Shown: positions 27,096-35,574 of the stretch, piece after piece
Layout: the number at the start of each line of letters is the position of its first letter
Numbering within the stretch: position 1 is the first letter of the stretch
Origin: Halobacteriovorax sp. HLS
Lineage (GTDB): Bacteria; Bdellovibrionota; Bacteriovoracia; Bacteriovoracales; Bacteriovoracaceae
Length of the DNA: 64,000 nucleotides
Reading direction: 5' to 3'
NCBI RefSeq assembly: GCF_004006665.1
Contig: NZ_QOCL01000003.1
Location: 62,001 to 126,000, forward strand
The notes under the pieces: model-generated
What the model saw: only the letters and a program-made list of their open reading frames with translations
The model's database searches: none
What the model was told of the DNA's origin: nothing
Translations under genes and position numbers: made by a program

Positions 27096-28370
27096 GTGTC
27101 TGAAATTAAAAAGGTTTGTATCATTGCCGGTTCTCGAATTCCATTTTGTAGAAGTGGTTCGGCCTATATGGGGCTATCGAATAAGCAATTAATGACAACT
27201 GCGATGAAGAGTTTGGTCGAAAAGTTATCACTACAAGGTAAGGAAGTTGGAGAAGTATCACTTGGCGCCGTTTCTAAGCATGCCGCGGATTTTTCTCTCG
27301 CTCGTGAATGTGTTATTGAAAGTGGTCTATCTTTTAGTACTCCGGCCTTTGATATTCAAAAGGCCTGTGGAACTTCTCTAGAGGCCGCAATCATTTTAGG
27401 AAATAAAATTGCTCTGGGGCAAATCGATTGTGCTATTGCAGGTGGAGTTGATACTAATAGCGATGTTCCAATTGAGTTTCAGAAGAAATTCTCAGACCGT
27501 CTGTTAAAGCTTAATGGTGCTAAAACTTTTCAACAAAAACTTTCAGCGTTTAAGGGGTTTTCTCCAAAAGAGCTTTTACCGAAATTACCAGCAATTAAGG
27601 AACCAAGAACTGGAAAGTCGATGGGACAAAGTTGTGAAGATATGGCGAAGACTTGGAATATTTCTCGCTTTGAACAAGATAAGCTTGCTTATGATTCACA
27701 TCAAAATGCTCAGAAGGCCTATGATGAAGGTTTCTATGATGATCTTATTACTGAGTGTGCAGGAATTAAGAAAGATAATATTGTTCGCGCAGAGACGACT
27801 TTAGAAAAATTTAATTCACTAAGAACAGCATTTGATAAATCTGATAAAGGAACCTTGAGCGCGGGTAATAGTTCTCCGCTTTCAGATGGCGCATCTTGTG
27901 TTTTTCTATGTAGCGAAGATTACGCGAAAGAAAATAACCTAAACGTTATGGCATATTTATCATATTCACAATCTGCAGCAGTAAACTATGTTGATGATGA
28001 AGGTCTTTTGATGGCGCCGGCCTATGCTGTACCTAAGCTATTAAAGCAAGCAGGTCTTACTCTTCAAGACTTTGATTTTTATGAAATTCATGAAGCTTTT
28101 GCTGCTCAGGTTCTATGTACTATGAAAGCATGGGAGAGTGAGGATTTTTGTAAAACAAAACTTGGACTTGATGGTGCTCTTGGAGAAATTGATCGTTCTA
28201 AGCTCAATGTCAAAGGTGGAAGTGTTGCTCTAGGGCATCCATTTGCAGCGACTGGGGCGAGGATTATAACTTCCTTAGCAAAAATGTTAGAACAGAGTAA
28301 TGGTACTCGAGGTCTCATTTCTGTATGTACAGCAGGTGGTATGGGTGTGACTGCAATTATTGAAAGATAA
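27096..28370 (+). CDS. Thiolase (acetyl-CoA acyltransferase, FadI/AtoB-like)
   Basis: The 424-residue thiolase contains QKACGTSLEAA with nucleophile Cys91, HEAFAAQ, GHPFAATGAR with the conserved His, and CTAGGMG with Cys411. It cleaves 3-ketoacyl-CoA with CoA, or condenses two acyl-CoA, in fatty acid metabolism. The start is a GTG at 27096 preceded by AGGAG at a 6-base distance. Its length is closer to FadI-type than to AtoB-type enzymes. The CBS gene starts 2 bases after its stop, so the two are probably co-transcribed. No hydratase or dehydrogenase partner is nearby. Confidence 0.9.
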   Translation: MSEIKKVCIIAGSRIPFCRSGSAYMGLSNKQLMTTAMKSLVEKLSLQGKEVGEVSLGAVSKHAADFSLARECVIESGLSFSTPAFDIQKACGTSLEAAIILGNKIALGQIDCAIAGGVDTNSDVPIEFQKKFSDRLLKLNGAKTFQQKLSAFKGFSPKELLPKLPAIKEPRTGKSMGQSCEDMAKTWNISRFEQDKLAYDSHQNAQKAYDEGFYDDLITECAGIKKDNIVRAETTLEKFNSLRTAFDKSDKGTLSAGNSSPLSDGASCVFLCSEDYAKENNLNVMAYLSYSQSAAVNYVDDEGLLMAPAYAVPKLLKQAGLTLQDFDFYEIHEAFAAQVLCTMKAWESEDFCKTKLGLDGALGEIDRSKLNVKGGSVALGHPFAATGARIITSLAKMLEQSNGTRGLISVCTAGGMGVTAIIER

Positions 28371-28372
28371 GT

Positions 28373-29308
28373 ATGTTAGAAAGTGAGCAAAGAGATTATA
28401 CCGTTGTAAGTGCTGATGACTTTTCAGTTCCTGTAAAAGAGCTAGATTTGGCCGATGCTACATTTGTTCCTGGGGACTGTAGTATTGAAAAAGCTTTGGA
28501 GAGCTTAAACTCTTCTCAGGCCGGAGCACTACTCATCGGAACTTCATCAAAGCTTGAAGGAATTATCACTGAAAAAGATATGCTCCATAAAGCAGTGTTA
28601 AACTTTGAATTAGTTAAAGATAATCCTGTTTCAAGTATTATGACTGCTAATCCGTTAACACTTAGTGAAGATAATACTGTCTTAGATATTATTAAATTGA
28701 TGTGTGCTAAAGAGTTTCGTCACTTGCCGATTAAGAAGTCTGATGGTCATGCAATGATTGGCGTAAATGACTTACTCTATTACTTTTTAGATCACTTTCA
28801 TAGTGATTTAGAAGTTCACGGAACAAAGATTGAGTGGAGTAGAGATGGAGTTTATCTCCAAGAGTTTATCCACTACAATGAGGAAGATGAGAGCCTAGAA
28901 GAAGAAATATCTCCTCGAATCTTTGAGACACCTTTAAGAAAAATCATGTTTAGAGATGCTCACTATTGTGATGCCGAAACTCCTTTTTATGAAGCCGTAA
29001 AGTCTATGGTTGAGAAACGAAAGGGAAGTATACTTGTCATGGAGTATGAAACAGAAATGAGAGGAATCGTTTCAGAACGTGACCTTATTAGAAAATTTCT
29101 AACCTTTGACGATCTTAAACTTGTCGCGATTAGGGAATTTATGACAAAAGACCCTCATAAACTCCTAGAGCAGGACTTAATTGCCGTTGCATTGAATAAT
29201 ATGTCGAAATTTAAGTACAGAAGTGTCATAGTCGCTAATCAAGAAGGTTTCCCTATATCAATTGTCACGATTTTAGATATACTTAAGTATATAGCTTCAA
29301 AGTTTTGA
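28373..29308 (+). CDS. Protein with two CBS-domain pairs
   Basis: The 311-residue soluble protein has an N-terminal CBS pair (about 30-145, with GIITEKDMLHKAV and FRHLPIKKSDG) and a second pair (about 180-310, with GIVSERDLIRKFL and FMTKDPHKL). CBS pairs bind adenine nucleotides or related ligands and usually regulate enzymes or transporters. The S/T-E-x-D motifs of ribose binding are visible in both halves. Direct coupling to the thiolase gene hints at energy-state control of lipid metabolism, which is inference only. Confidence 0.85.
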   Translation: MLESEQRDYTVVSADDFSVPVKELDLADATFVPGDCSIEKALESLNSSQAGALLIGTSSKLEGIITEKDMLHKAVLNFELVKDNPVSSIMTANPLTLSEDNTVLDIIKLMCAKEFRHLPIKKSDGHAMIGVNDLLYYFLDHFHSDLEVHGTKIEWSRDGVYLQEFIHYNEEDESLEEEISPRIFETPLRKIMFRDAHYCDAETPFYEAVKSMVEKRKGSILVMEYETEMRGIVSERDLIRKFLTFDDLKLVAIREFMTKDPHKLLEQDLIAVALNNMSKFKYRSVIVANQEGFPISIVTILDILKYIASKF

Positions 29309-29331
29309 AGTTGGCTCATAGGTGAGGTCGT

Positions 29332-29883
29332 ATGGATACATGGTTTGTGTTCTTTCATTTAGCTTTCTCTTTTCTATTCGTGAATGCACTCATGAGGATG
29401 TCTAAATTCTCACGTGTTACACTTATATGTGCAAGCTTATGTCTTGCGAGCTATTTCACTTTAACATCACCACAGGGGACTTACTGGCAGTTATGGGCCA
29501 GTGCTATTGTTTTAGTTCATCTTATAAGTTGGAATAAAAATCTCTCCGCAGATGGAAAACAAACTGAAATACTTCAAGAAGATATTTGGAGTGATTACTT
29601 TGGAGAGCTATCTGATGATTCCTATAATTACTTCTTAGAGAACTCTTCTTGGGAAAAACTTTCCCTCGCTAATAAACTCTCTTTTGGTATTGATACTGTT
29701 TATTACTCATGTGGAGATCAACCTCGCTGGGGATTCCTTAGTGCAGGCTCAACCCTTCAAGTCTCTTCAGAGGAATACGTACTTATAATGGAAATCTCTA
29801 AAATTAAAGTTCTCGATTCTGAACTCTATGAGAGAGTTATTTCTCTTGCCTATTCTCAAAATCAATCAAATATTGCATCTTAG
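29332..29883 (+). CDS. Hypothetical membrane protein
   Basis: The 183-residue product has three hydrophobic segments in the first 65 residues (WFVFFHLAFSFLFVNALM, VTLICASLCLASYFTL, LWASAIVLVHLISW). An acidic, aromatic-rich soluble tail follows (EDIWSDYFGELSDDSYNYFLENSSW, then GIDTVYYSCGDQPRWGF). No family is recognised. The ATG follows GGTGAGG. It is 23 bases after the CBS gene and may be in the same transcript. Function is unknown. Confidence 0.65.
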   Translation: MDTWFVFFHLAFSFLFVNALMRMSKFSRVTLICASLCLASYFTLTSPQGTYWQLWASAIVLVHLISWNKNLSADGKQTEILQEDIWSDYFGELSDDSYNYFLENSSWEKLSLANKLSFGIDTVYYSCGDQPRWGFLSAGSTLQVSSEEYVLIMEISKIKVLDSELYERVISLAYSQNQSNIAS

Positions 29884-29903
29884 GTGAAATAAAATTCATT
29901 TAA

Positions 29904-29941
29904 CTTCAAAATTGTGTACAATATAGTTTGTAATTTTGAAG
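29904..29941 (+). promoter_or_regulatory. 10-bp perfect inverted repeat abutting the PilZ-gene ribosome site
   Basis: CTTCAAAATT (29904-29913) pairs with AATTTTGAAG (29932-29941). The last G of the right arm is the first G of GAGGTG, the Shine-Dalgarno of the TTG-started gene at 29951. It could be a 5'-leader hairpin or an operator. No U-tract is present. Confidence 0.4.
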
Positions 29942-29950
29942 AGGTGAGTT

Positions 29951-30643
29951 TTGTTAGATTTAATATGGGAAAAAGAAAGTAAAATTATTTCTCAGACTTT
30001 CTTGAGAGCAAATGAGAACTTTAAGGCCATATTACTATGGCAAAATATTAATGGACGTAGAAGCTTATTCCCAAGTGTCGTTCATGATGTGAATTTTCTA
30101 GATAAGACTGTTACCTTCTGTCTTAAAGATATGGAAAAGAAGTATAGATTTAACTCAGACGAGCTTCTTTATGGAAGATTAGATGAGAGATCTCTGCTCT
30201 TTAAAAGCCCAATAGTAAATGTTAATGATTTCTTAGTAACAGTTCACCTTCCAGATGAAGTAAGGCTGTTAGAGCTAAGAAATTATCAAAGAACACACTA
30301 TGGTCATAATTCGGCAATTTATGGCAATGTAGAAAGAGTTGTAGATGATCTCTTAGGCCAAAAGGTCTACAGCTTCCGACTATTCGATATCAGTCAGAGC
30401 GGAGCTTCTTTTGTAATCAAAGCTAAAGACAAGAAGTGCTTTAATAAAGGAGATGTTGTCCTTATTCAAAATATTGGTGAGACCAAGATGGATGTTCCTA
30501 TGGAGGCCGAAGTTGTCTATGTTAAGGATGTTCCTTACACAGACGGTGCAATAAAGTACGGTATTAGTAAGCTGGGCGTCAAATTTGACCATGCTATGCC
30601 AGAAAGAATGTATAACATTCTTTTAGAGAGATTAATTAAGTGA
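29951..30643 (+). CDS. PilZ domain protein
   Basis: The 230-residue soluble product has an N-terminal region of about 110 residues in the YcgR-like position and a C-terminal PilZ domain. That domain has RNYQRTHYG near 110-118 and DISQSGASF at 146-154, the RxxxR-like and DxSxxG c-di-GMP motifs. YcgR-type proteins act as flagellar brakes, but the N-terminal part here is too divergent to be called YcgR. The start is a TTG at 29951, supported by GAGGTG 4 bases upstream. An inverted repeat precedes it, and recQ begins 12 bases downstream. Confidence 0.82.
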   Translation: MLDLIWEKESKIISQTFLRANENFKAILLWQNINGRRSLFPSVVHDVNFLDKTVTFCLKDMEKKYRFNSDELLYGRLDERSLLFKSPIVNVNDFLVTVHLPDEVRLLELRNYQRTHYGHNSAIYGNVERVVDDLLGQKVYSFRLFDISQSGASFVIKAKDKKCFNKGDVVLIQNIGETKMDVPMEAEVVYVKDVPYTDGAIKYGISKLGVKFDHAMPERMYNILLERLIK

Positions 30644-30655
30644 TACCATTCTTGT

Positions 30656-32596
30656 ATGGAACTTAATTCAGGGCAAGAAAACCTCAGCTTTTCTTTTTAT
30701 AATTCAGATAAGTATAGAGAAGATGCAAAGACCATTCTAAAGAATATATTTGGACATCATGACTTTCGTGGTCATCAAGAAAAAATTATTCATGAGATTT
30801 TAGATGGCAGGGATGTACTTGCCTTAATGCCTACAGGTGGGGGAAAGTCACTTTGTTACCAAATTCCTGCTCTGGTGAGAGAGGGAGTTGGTATTGTAAT
30901 ATCTCCACTGATTTCTTTGATGGAAGACCAAGTCTCGACGCTCAATGAATTAGGAGTGAATGCCGCCTTCTTAAATAGCACATTATCAATTACTGAGTCT
31001 CGTGAGATTCGACAGCAACTGAAAGACGGACAAATTGATATCCTATATTTAGCTCCTGAGAGACTTTTAAAAAGCGGAACTCTAGAGCTGTTACAAGGCC
31101 TTACTATTTCAGTTATTGCGATTGATGAAGCACATTGTGTTTCAAAGTGGGGACCAGACTTCAGACCTGAGTATATGAAGCTCTCTGTTTTAAAGAAGGC
31201 ATTTCCTGAAGTCCCTAGGATTGCGCTTACGGCAACTGCAGATATAGACTCTCGAAAACAAATAGTTAAAGAGTTAGATATTACTCAAGCAAGAGTTTTC
31301 CTAAGTAGTTTTGATCGACCTAATATATCATACGAAATAGATCTTAAAGATAAAGACCCTCAGTCACAATTATTAAACTTTCTAGAAAGATTCGATATTA
31401 ACGATTCTGGAATTGTTTACTGTCTCTCAAGAAGAAAAGTGGAAGAGACAACTCAGTTTCTTATAGAAAATGGTTTCAATGCTCATGGCTACCATGCGGG
31501 AATGAGTAGTTCTGTAAGAAAGGCAGCACAGAATGAGTTTCTTTTAGAAGAGGGTGTCATAATCGTTGCAACCATCGCCTTTGGTATGGGGATTGATAAG
31601 CCAGACGTTCGGTTTGTCGCTCATATGGATTTACCAAAGAGTCTTGAGTCTTATTATCAAGAAACTGGTAGAGCTGGAAGAGATGGCCTCAATGCTAGCG
31701 CTCTCATGTTATACGGAAAAAGAGATGCCGCTGTCCTTAGACACCTGGTTCGTAAAGGAACAAGAGATGCAGTCCAGAGAAAAGTAGAAGAGCACCATAT
31801 AGATCTTATGTATGGTCTATGCGAATCTACTCTGTGTCGTCGCCAAGTTATCCTGCACTTTCTCGACGAGCGCTACCCCGAGTATTGCGGTAATTGTGAT
31901 ATTTGTGAAGGCTCTCTGGAGAATGAAGATCTTGTCGATATCACTGATGAGATGATGCTCTATTTAAGTTCAATATATAAGAGTGGTCAAAAACTTGCGC
32001 TTGACTCTATTTTTAAGTTCCTTGTAGGTGATGAAAGTTTAAGACTTCAAGAATTTATTAGTTCTACTCACTTTGGACAAGGAAGCAATCTTAGTCCAAA
32101 TCAGTGGAGAGATATTCATAGAATTGCACTTGCTTCAGGCTTTATAACTGTAGACTTCGATAGGGGACAAGCTATAAAGCTTACTCAAGAAAGTTTAAAG
32201 GTTATTGAAAATAGCGAAAAAGTCTTTATGCGTTCAGCACTTTCACGACCAACTGTTGCCAAGAAAACAACTGTTCGTAAGAGTAGAACAAGAAAGAAGG
32301 CCAAGGCCAAAACTAAGACAGCTCCGAAGAAGAAGTTCATTATTCAAAAAACATTTCCTAGTCTTGATAGTAGTGAGCAAGAGCTATTTAAAAATTTAAA
32401 GGACTTTAGACAAAGACTTGCCAAGAAGAGGCGTATTCCAGCGTTTAAGGTTCTTCACGATATTACTTTGGTTGAAATGATTAAAAAGAGGCCAGCAAAT
32501 GCTCAGGAGTTTAGCGATCTACACGGTGTTGGAGCAGCTAAAGTGAAAAAGTATAGTGATCTTTTTATTTCTTTTTTGGAGGAGCAAACTTTTTAA
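30656..32596 (+). CDS. recQ: ATP-dependent DNA helicase RecQ
   Basis: The 646-residue RecQ has Walker A TGGGKS (60-65), DEAH (157-160), helicase lobe 2 with ETGRAGRDG, a zinc site (CRRQ...YCGNCDICE), an RQC winged helix (about 440-520), a Lys-rich linker (about 530-560) and a C-terminal HRDC domain (about 575-645). It is a 3'-5' helicase in recombination repair. No clear ribosome site precedes the ATG; the gene follows the PilZ gene by 12 bases. The basic linker is unusually Lys/Thr/Arg-rich for a RecQ. The 3' end overlaps the convergent DUF5329 gene by 32 bases. Confidence 0.94.
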   Translation: MELNSGQENLSFSFYNSDKYREDAKTILKNIFGHHDFRGHQEKIIHEILDGRDVLALMPTGGGKSLCYQIPALVREGVGIVISPLISLMEDQVSTLNELGVNAAFLNSTLSITESREIRQQLKDGQIDILYLAPERLLKSGTLELLQGLTISVIAIDEAHCVSKWGPDFRPEYMKLSVLKKAFPEVPRIALTATADIDSRKQIVKELDITQARVFLSSFDRPNISYEIDLKDKDPQSQLLNFLERFDINDSGIVYCLSRRKVEETTQFLIENGFNAHGYHAGMSSSVRKAAQNEFLLEEGVIIVATIAFGMGIDKPDVRFVAHMDLPKSLESYYQETGRAGRDGLNASALMLYGKRDAAVLRHLVRKGTRDAVQRKVEEHHIDLMYGLCESTLCRRQVILHFLDERYPEYCGNCDICEGSLENEDLVDITDEMMLYLSSIYKSGQKLALDSIFKFLVGDESLRLQEFISSTHFGQGSNLSPNQWRDIHRIALASGFITVDFDRGQAIKLTQESLKVIENSEKVFMRSALSRPTVAKKTTVRKSRTRKKAKAKTKTAPKKKFIIQKTFPSLDSSEQELFKNLKDFRQRLAKKRRIPAFKVLHDITLVEMIKKRPANAQEFSDLHGVGAAKVKKYSDLFISFLEEQTF

Positions 32597-32930
32597 GTTT
32601 CTCGTCTAGCCACTCTTTAGTCGGAATTTTCTTACCATCTTTTGAGATAATATAGTAGAGCTCTCCAGTAGTACTAGAGCTTGAGGCAATTTTGTCTATA
32701 AAGTTTCTTGCAGTAATTGATGATGAAGAAAAAAAGAAGCCTTTCGCACTATGATATTTAAATTTTAAATGAGCTCTGGCCTCTTTGGCAGAGTGAGTTT
32801 CATTATTCCTAGAAAATGTTAGACCAGATTTTTCAACTTCATCTAGAAGGTAGTTGATTTTTTGCTCTTCTAGTTCTGCATTTGCAAAAGAAAATAAAAA
32901 TGTAATAAGAAGAGCTAAAGTTTTAATCAT
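32565..32930 (-). CDS. Secreted DUF5329/YfeK-like protein
   Basis: The 121-residue product has a signal peptide (about 1-18, ending ANA) and a mature region beginning EEQKINYLLDEVEKSGLTF. It continues with HSAKEARAHLKFKYHSA, FIDKIASSSSTTGELYYI and PTKEWLDEKL, the conserved blocks of the small periplasmic DUF5329/YfeK family. The family function is unknown. It lies 10 bases downstream of cobB and is probably co-transcribed with it. It overlaps recQ by 32 bases at the 3' ends. Confidence 0.8.
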   Translation of the reverse strand: MIKTLALLITFLFSFANAELEEQKINYLLDEVEKSGLTFSRNNETHSAKEARAHLKFKYHSAKGFFFSSSSITARNFIDKIASSSSTTGELYYIISKDGKKIPTKEWLDEKLKKFAPPKKK

Positions 32931-32940
32931 TTAAAAAATC

Positions 32941-33672
32941 CTACGAGTTATTATTTTTAAGAATTTCTTCGACAAGCTTAGGTATCTCGATTGATGAGCT
33001 ACCATGAATTAAGGTATCAAAATTTTCAGAGACTTGGGTTTCAGATAAGTTCTGCTCGATTGTAAGACAGTTCTTATTACTCTTAGCAAGTTGTACAAAC
33101 ATGGCAGCAGGGTAGACACTGCCAGACGTACCAATGGATATAAAGAGATCGCACTGGGATAGTAACTGCTCTATTTTTCCTAGTTGAAAAGGAATTTCTC
33201 CAAACCAGACAATATGTGGACGAAGGTTTCCACTTTCAAGGCAGCAAGGACAGTTTGTAAACTCATCAAAATTACTCTTAGTTGTGAAAACTTCCTTTGT
33301 TTTTACACATCTCATTTTAAGAAGTTCTCCATGCATGTGTATTACACTTTTAGTTCCACATCTTTCATGTAAGTCATCTACATTTTGTGTAATTATTGAA
33401 AATTCGCCATCAAAATTATCTTCAAGCTTTTTTAGAGCTATGTGTGCAGCATTTGGAGCTACGGTATCACTCAAAAGTTGTTTTCGTCTTTGATTATAAA
33501 ACTCATATACTAATTGGGCATTTCTTTCAAAACCCTGAGGAGAAGCAACATCCATAATATCGTGATTTTCCCATAGGCCATTTTGGTCTCTAAAGGTATC
33601 GATACCAGACTCTGCAGATATTCCTGCCCCTGTCAAAACTACGATATTTTTTAAATTCTTTGATATAATCAT
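32941..33672 (-). CDS. cobB: NAD-dependent protein deacylase, CobB/sirtuin class III
   Basis: The 243-residue sirtuin shows GAGISAESGIDTFRDQNGLW, TQNVDDLHERCG, the catalytic His in HMHGELLKMRC, and zinc cysteines in KMRC and NCPCC. YNQRR carries the Y-x-x-R pair that in CobB and SIRT5 recognises succinyl and malonyl lysine, so desuccinylase activity in addition to deacetylase is expected. The Cys pattern is the same as in E. coli CobB. It is divergent from a small membrane protein gene across 40 bases and probably co-transcribed with the DUF5329 gene. Confidence 0.92.
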   Translation of the reverse strand: MIISKNLKNIVVLTGAGISAESGIDTFRDQNGLWENHDIMDVASPQGFERNAQLVYEFYNQRRKQLLSDTVAPNAAHIALKKLEDNFDGEFSIITQNVDDLHERCGTKSVIHMHGELLKMRCVKTKEVFTTKSNFDEFTNCPCCLESGNLRPHIVWFGEIPFQLGKIEQLLSQCDLFISIGTSGSVYPAAMFVQLAKSNKNCLTIEQNLSETQVSENFDTLIHGSSSIEIPKLVEEILKNNNS

Positions 33673-33712
33673 TCTATTAACCTATCAAAGAAAGTGAAAC
33701 ATATCGAGCAAA

Positions 33713-34027
33713 ATGGAAAAGTCTGAACTTGAATTAAGAAAAAAGAAGCAATTCTACCTCTTTAAGAGAAGTACTATGTTTAGTTCAATCTACTTCTTAT
33801 TCTTTTTCTTACTATATTTAAATATTTCAACATTGGCGGTTAGTTCAGTAACACAAGCGTGGACGTTAGTTCTATTTCTGAGTTGTTCAATATTATTAAC
33901 ATTTATCTCTGTCTACGTAACTAGACCCTTAAGATTTCGACTTAATAATAAAGGCGTCGTGCTGATTGAGGTCTTCTCAGTGCTAGAGTTAATTAAACTT
34001 ATCTACTGGGCATTATCGACATATTAG
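33713..34027 (+). CDS. Hypothetical small membrane protein
   Basis: The 104-residue product begins with a charged stretch (KSELELRKKKQFYLFKR). It continues with two strong hydrophobic helices (about 22-42, 50-70) and a weaker one near 85-100. No family is recognised and no clear ribosome site precedes the ATG. Codon style matches its neighbours. Its 3' end overlaps by 29 bases a small lipoprotein gene on the other strand. Confidence 0.6.
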   Translation: MEKSELELRKKKQFYLFKRSTMFSSIYFLFFFLLYLNISTLAVSSVTQAWTLVLFLSCSILLTFISVYVTRPLRFRLNNKGVVLIEVFSVLELIKLIYWALSTY

Positions 34028-34142
34028 AGTGAAACGCCATCGAAGTAGGGGCCCAATCTGTAGAGGTGGCCTTTTTTAGTGCTTTATTTGTTGTGCATGA
34101 ACATACTGTTAGTAAAGCAAGTAATAGAATTAGACTCTTCAT
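33999..34142 (-). CDS. Small lipoprotein (47 residues)
   Basis: A perfect AAGGAG lies 6 bases before the ATG at 34142. The frame encodes KSLILLLALLTVCSC, a signal peptide ending in the lipobox V-C-S-C (Cys16). A mature part of about 31 residues follows, TTNKALKKATSTDWAP onward. The entericidin-like size and signal suggest a small surface or periplasmic lipoprotein of unknown role. It is easily missed because of its length. Its end overlaps the convergent membrane protein gene by 29 bases. Confidence 0.65.
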   Translation of the reverse strand: MKSLILLLALLTVCSCTTNKALKKATSTDWAPTSMAFHSNMSIMPSR

Positions 34143-34156
34143 ACTGTACTCCTTTT

Positions 34157-34173
34157 GATCTCATCATGAGATC
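34157..34173 (-). promoter_or_regulatory. 8-bp perfect inverted repeat next to the small-lipoprotein ribosome site
   Basis: GATCTCAT and ATGAGATC flank a single base. Read on the minus strand, the repeat is followed directly by AAAAGGAG, the ribosome site of the small lipoprotein. A one-base spacer makes a tight DNA operator more plausible than an RNA hairpin. The rest of the gap to 34297 shows no other structure. Confidence 0.4.
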
Positions 34174-34297
34174 TGCTTAATTATTACTATGCCAATCTAT
34201 GGCCAAGGGAAGTATCGTAATTACATATATTTAACTAATGACGATTCGACACTGATAGCAAAATGACACTGAGAGAAAAAGAAAATTAAATAATTAT

Positions 34298-34325
34298 TTG
34301 ACGAAAACATTTAAGTCATTAAACT
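34298..34325 (+). promoter_or_regulatory. Predicted promoter of the DnaA-like gene
   Basis: TTGACG (34298-34303), a 16-base spacer and TAAACT (34320-34325) form a sigma-70-type promoter about 34 bases before the ATG. AAGGA sits 4 bases before that ATG. Confidence 0.5.
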
Positions 34326-34358
34326 CAACATCTCAAAATACTGAATTTTAAGGAATAG

Positions 34359-35516
34359 ATGAGTAAGAAAACGACTATAACAAAACTTCCAAGGGTGAGA
34401 CCTGTCACTAGTTCTTCAGCTTCTAAGCAGCTCGATTTACTAACTTTTGTCTCAAATGACTCTCTTAATGTGTCAACTCTTAATAAAGTTCGTCGTATTA
34501 GTTCTGCTAGATCTCCAAAGCCCGTTAATAAGTCTAGAGCTAATACTTTGCCGTTAAGTGTCGATAGATCAAAAACGTTCAAAAATTTCATTTCTGGAGA
34601 GTCTAATCAAAGGGCCAGAGAATGTGTAAGAAGACTTTTTGAAAGCCCAAATGACGGTGCTTCTGTTATTTATATTAATGCTCTAAGCGGTTTAGGTAAG
34701 AGTCATCTACTTTATGCATGTGCGAATGAGTTATTTGCCAAGTATGATTCTCCTATTAGATACTTTCATGGAAAAGAATTCATTTACGGACCCTCACCAA
34801 AAGAAGAGTCAATTCCTTCGGTTGTCTTCATAGATGATATCGATGAAATCACTAGTGATTCAGGAATTCAAAATGAGTTTTGTAGAAGATTTGATTATTT
34901 AAAAAGATCGGGAGTCAAAATTGTAATGGCCGGATCTATCCTGCCAAAGAATATGAAAATGGCCATACCAAAGTACTCTTCAAGAGTGGGTGGTGCTTTA
35001 GTTGAAAAGATATGTAAGATTGATAGAGATCTTGCCCTTAAGATCATCGATAATCTTGTAATACTCAACAGGTTTGAGCTCTCTAACGACGTAAAAGAGT
35101 TGCTAGCAGATTGCTTTCACTATCATGTTTATGGACTAGAAAGTGCCGTTCTTAAACTCAAAAGTTATAGCGATACTTTTGGTAAAGCTGTAGATATTAA
35201 AACAGCTCTCGAAGAGTTGAAGTTATTAGGTCCTGTTCTGGATTCACAAATTAATTCAAAGAAAATTATTCTTAGAGTATGTGAACTCTACAAAGTTGAA
35301 TTCGAAGAAATCTTTTCTAGAAATAGAAAGAAAGAGTGCGCCTTTGCTAGGCATCTGTGCATGTATATCCTTAGAGAGAGAAACGGTCTAAGTCTTGCCC
35401 GTATTGCGACATTATTTAACCGTGATCACACTTCTGTTATTTACGGTATTAATAAGATAATTGCTACAATCGAATCAGATAGCTCTCTTAAAAAAACGAT
35501 ACACGATATAGTTTAA
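34359..35516 (+). CDS. Divergent DnaA-like AAA+ protein
   Basis: The 385-residue product has a basic, Ser-rich N-terminal extension (about 1-65) in place of DnaA domains I-II. A compact AAA+ core follows with Walker A ALSGLGKSH (108-116) and Walker B VVFIDD (155-160). A domain IV helix-turn-helix near 330-380 includes RDHTSVIYGI with the RDHTS signature (355-359). DnaA proper is usually 440-480 residues with GGVGLGKTH. This looks like a paralog with a conserved box-binding motif and a weakened ATPase core. No dnaN, recF or gyrB lies beside it and no DnaA-box cluster is visible, so this is probably not oriC. It may be a replication regulator (Hda-like opposite) or a transcription factor. Confidence 0.8.
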   Translation: MSKKTTITKLPRVRPVTSSSASKQLDLLTFVSNDSLNVSTLNKVRRISSARSPKPVNKSRANTLPLSVDRSKTFKNFISGESNQRARECVRRLFESPNDGASVIYINALSGLGKSHLLYACANELFAKYDSPIRYFHGKEFIYGPSPKEESIPSVVFIDDIDEITSDSGIQNEFCRRFDYLKRSGVKIVMAGSILPKNMKMAIPKYSSRVGGALVEKICKIDRDLALKIIDNLVILNRFELSNDVKELLADCFHYHVYGLESAVLKLKSYSDTFGKAVDIKTALEELKLLGPVLDSQINSKKIILRVCELYKVEFEEIFSRNRKKECAFARHLCMYILRERNGLSLARIATLFNRDHTSVIYGINKIIATIESDSSLKKTIHDIV

Positions 35517-35543
35517 TTGATTTTTTTTGATTTCAAAAAGATA

Positions 35544-35565
35544 GAGCACACAAAAGTGTGTGCTC
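35544..35565. terminator. Bidirectional terminator between DnaA-like and FHA genes
   Basis: GAGCACAC, a 6-base loop AAAAGT and GTGTGCTC form a perfect 8-bp stem. Downstream on plus is CATTCTATTTTAT; on minus the stem is followed by TATCTTTTTG. It separates two convergent genes and likely ends the long gliding-type operon. Confidence 0.75.
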
Positions 35566-35574
35566 CATTCTATT

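Noticed and set aside
34143-34358. Chromosome origin next to the DnaA-like gene
   Set aside because: No TTATCCACA-type box cluster and no dnaN, recF or gyrase genes nearby; the protein itself is divergent.
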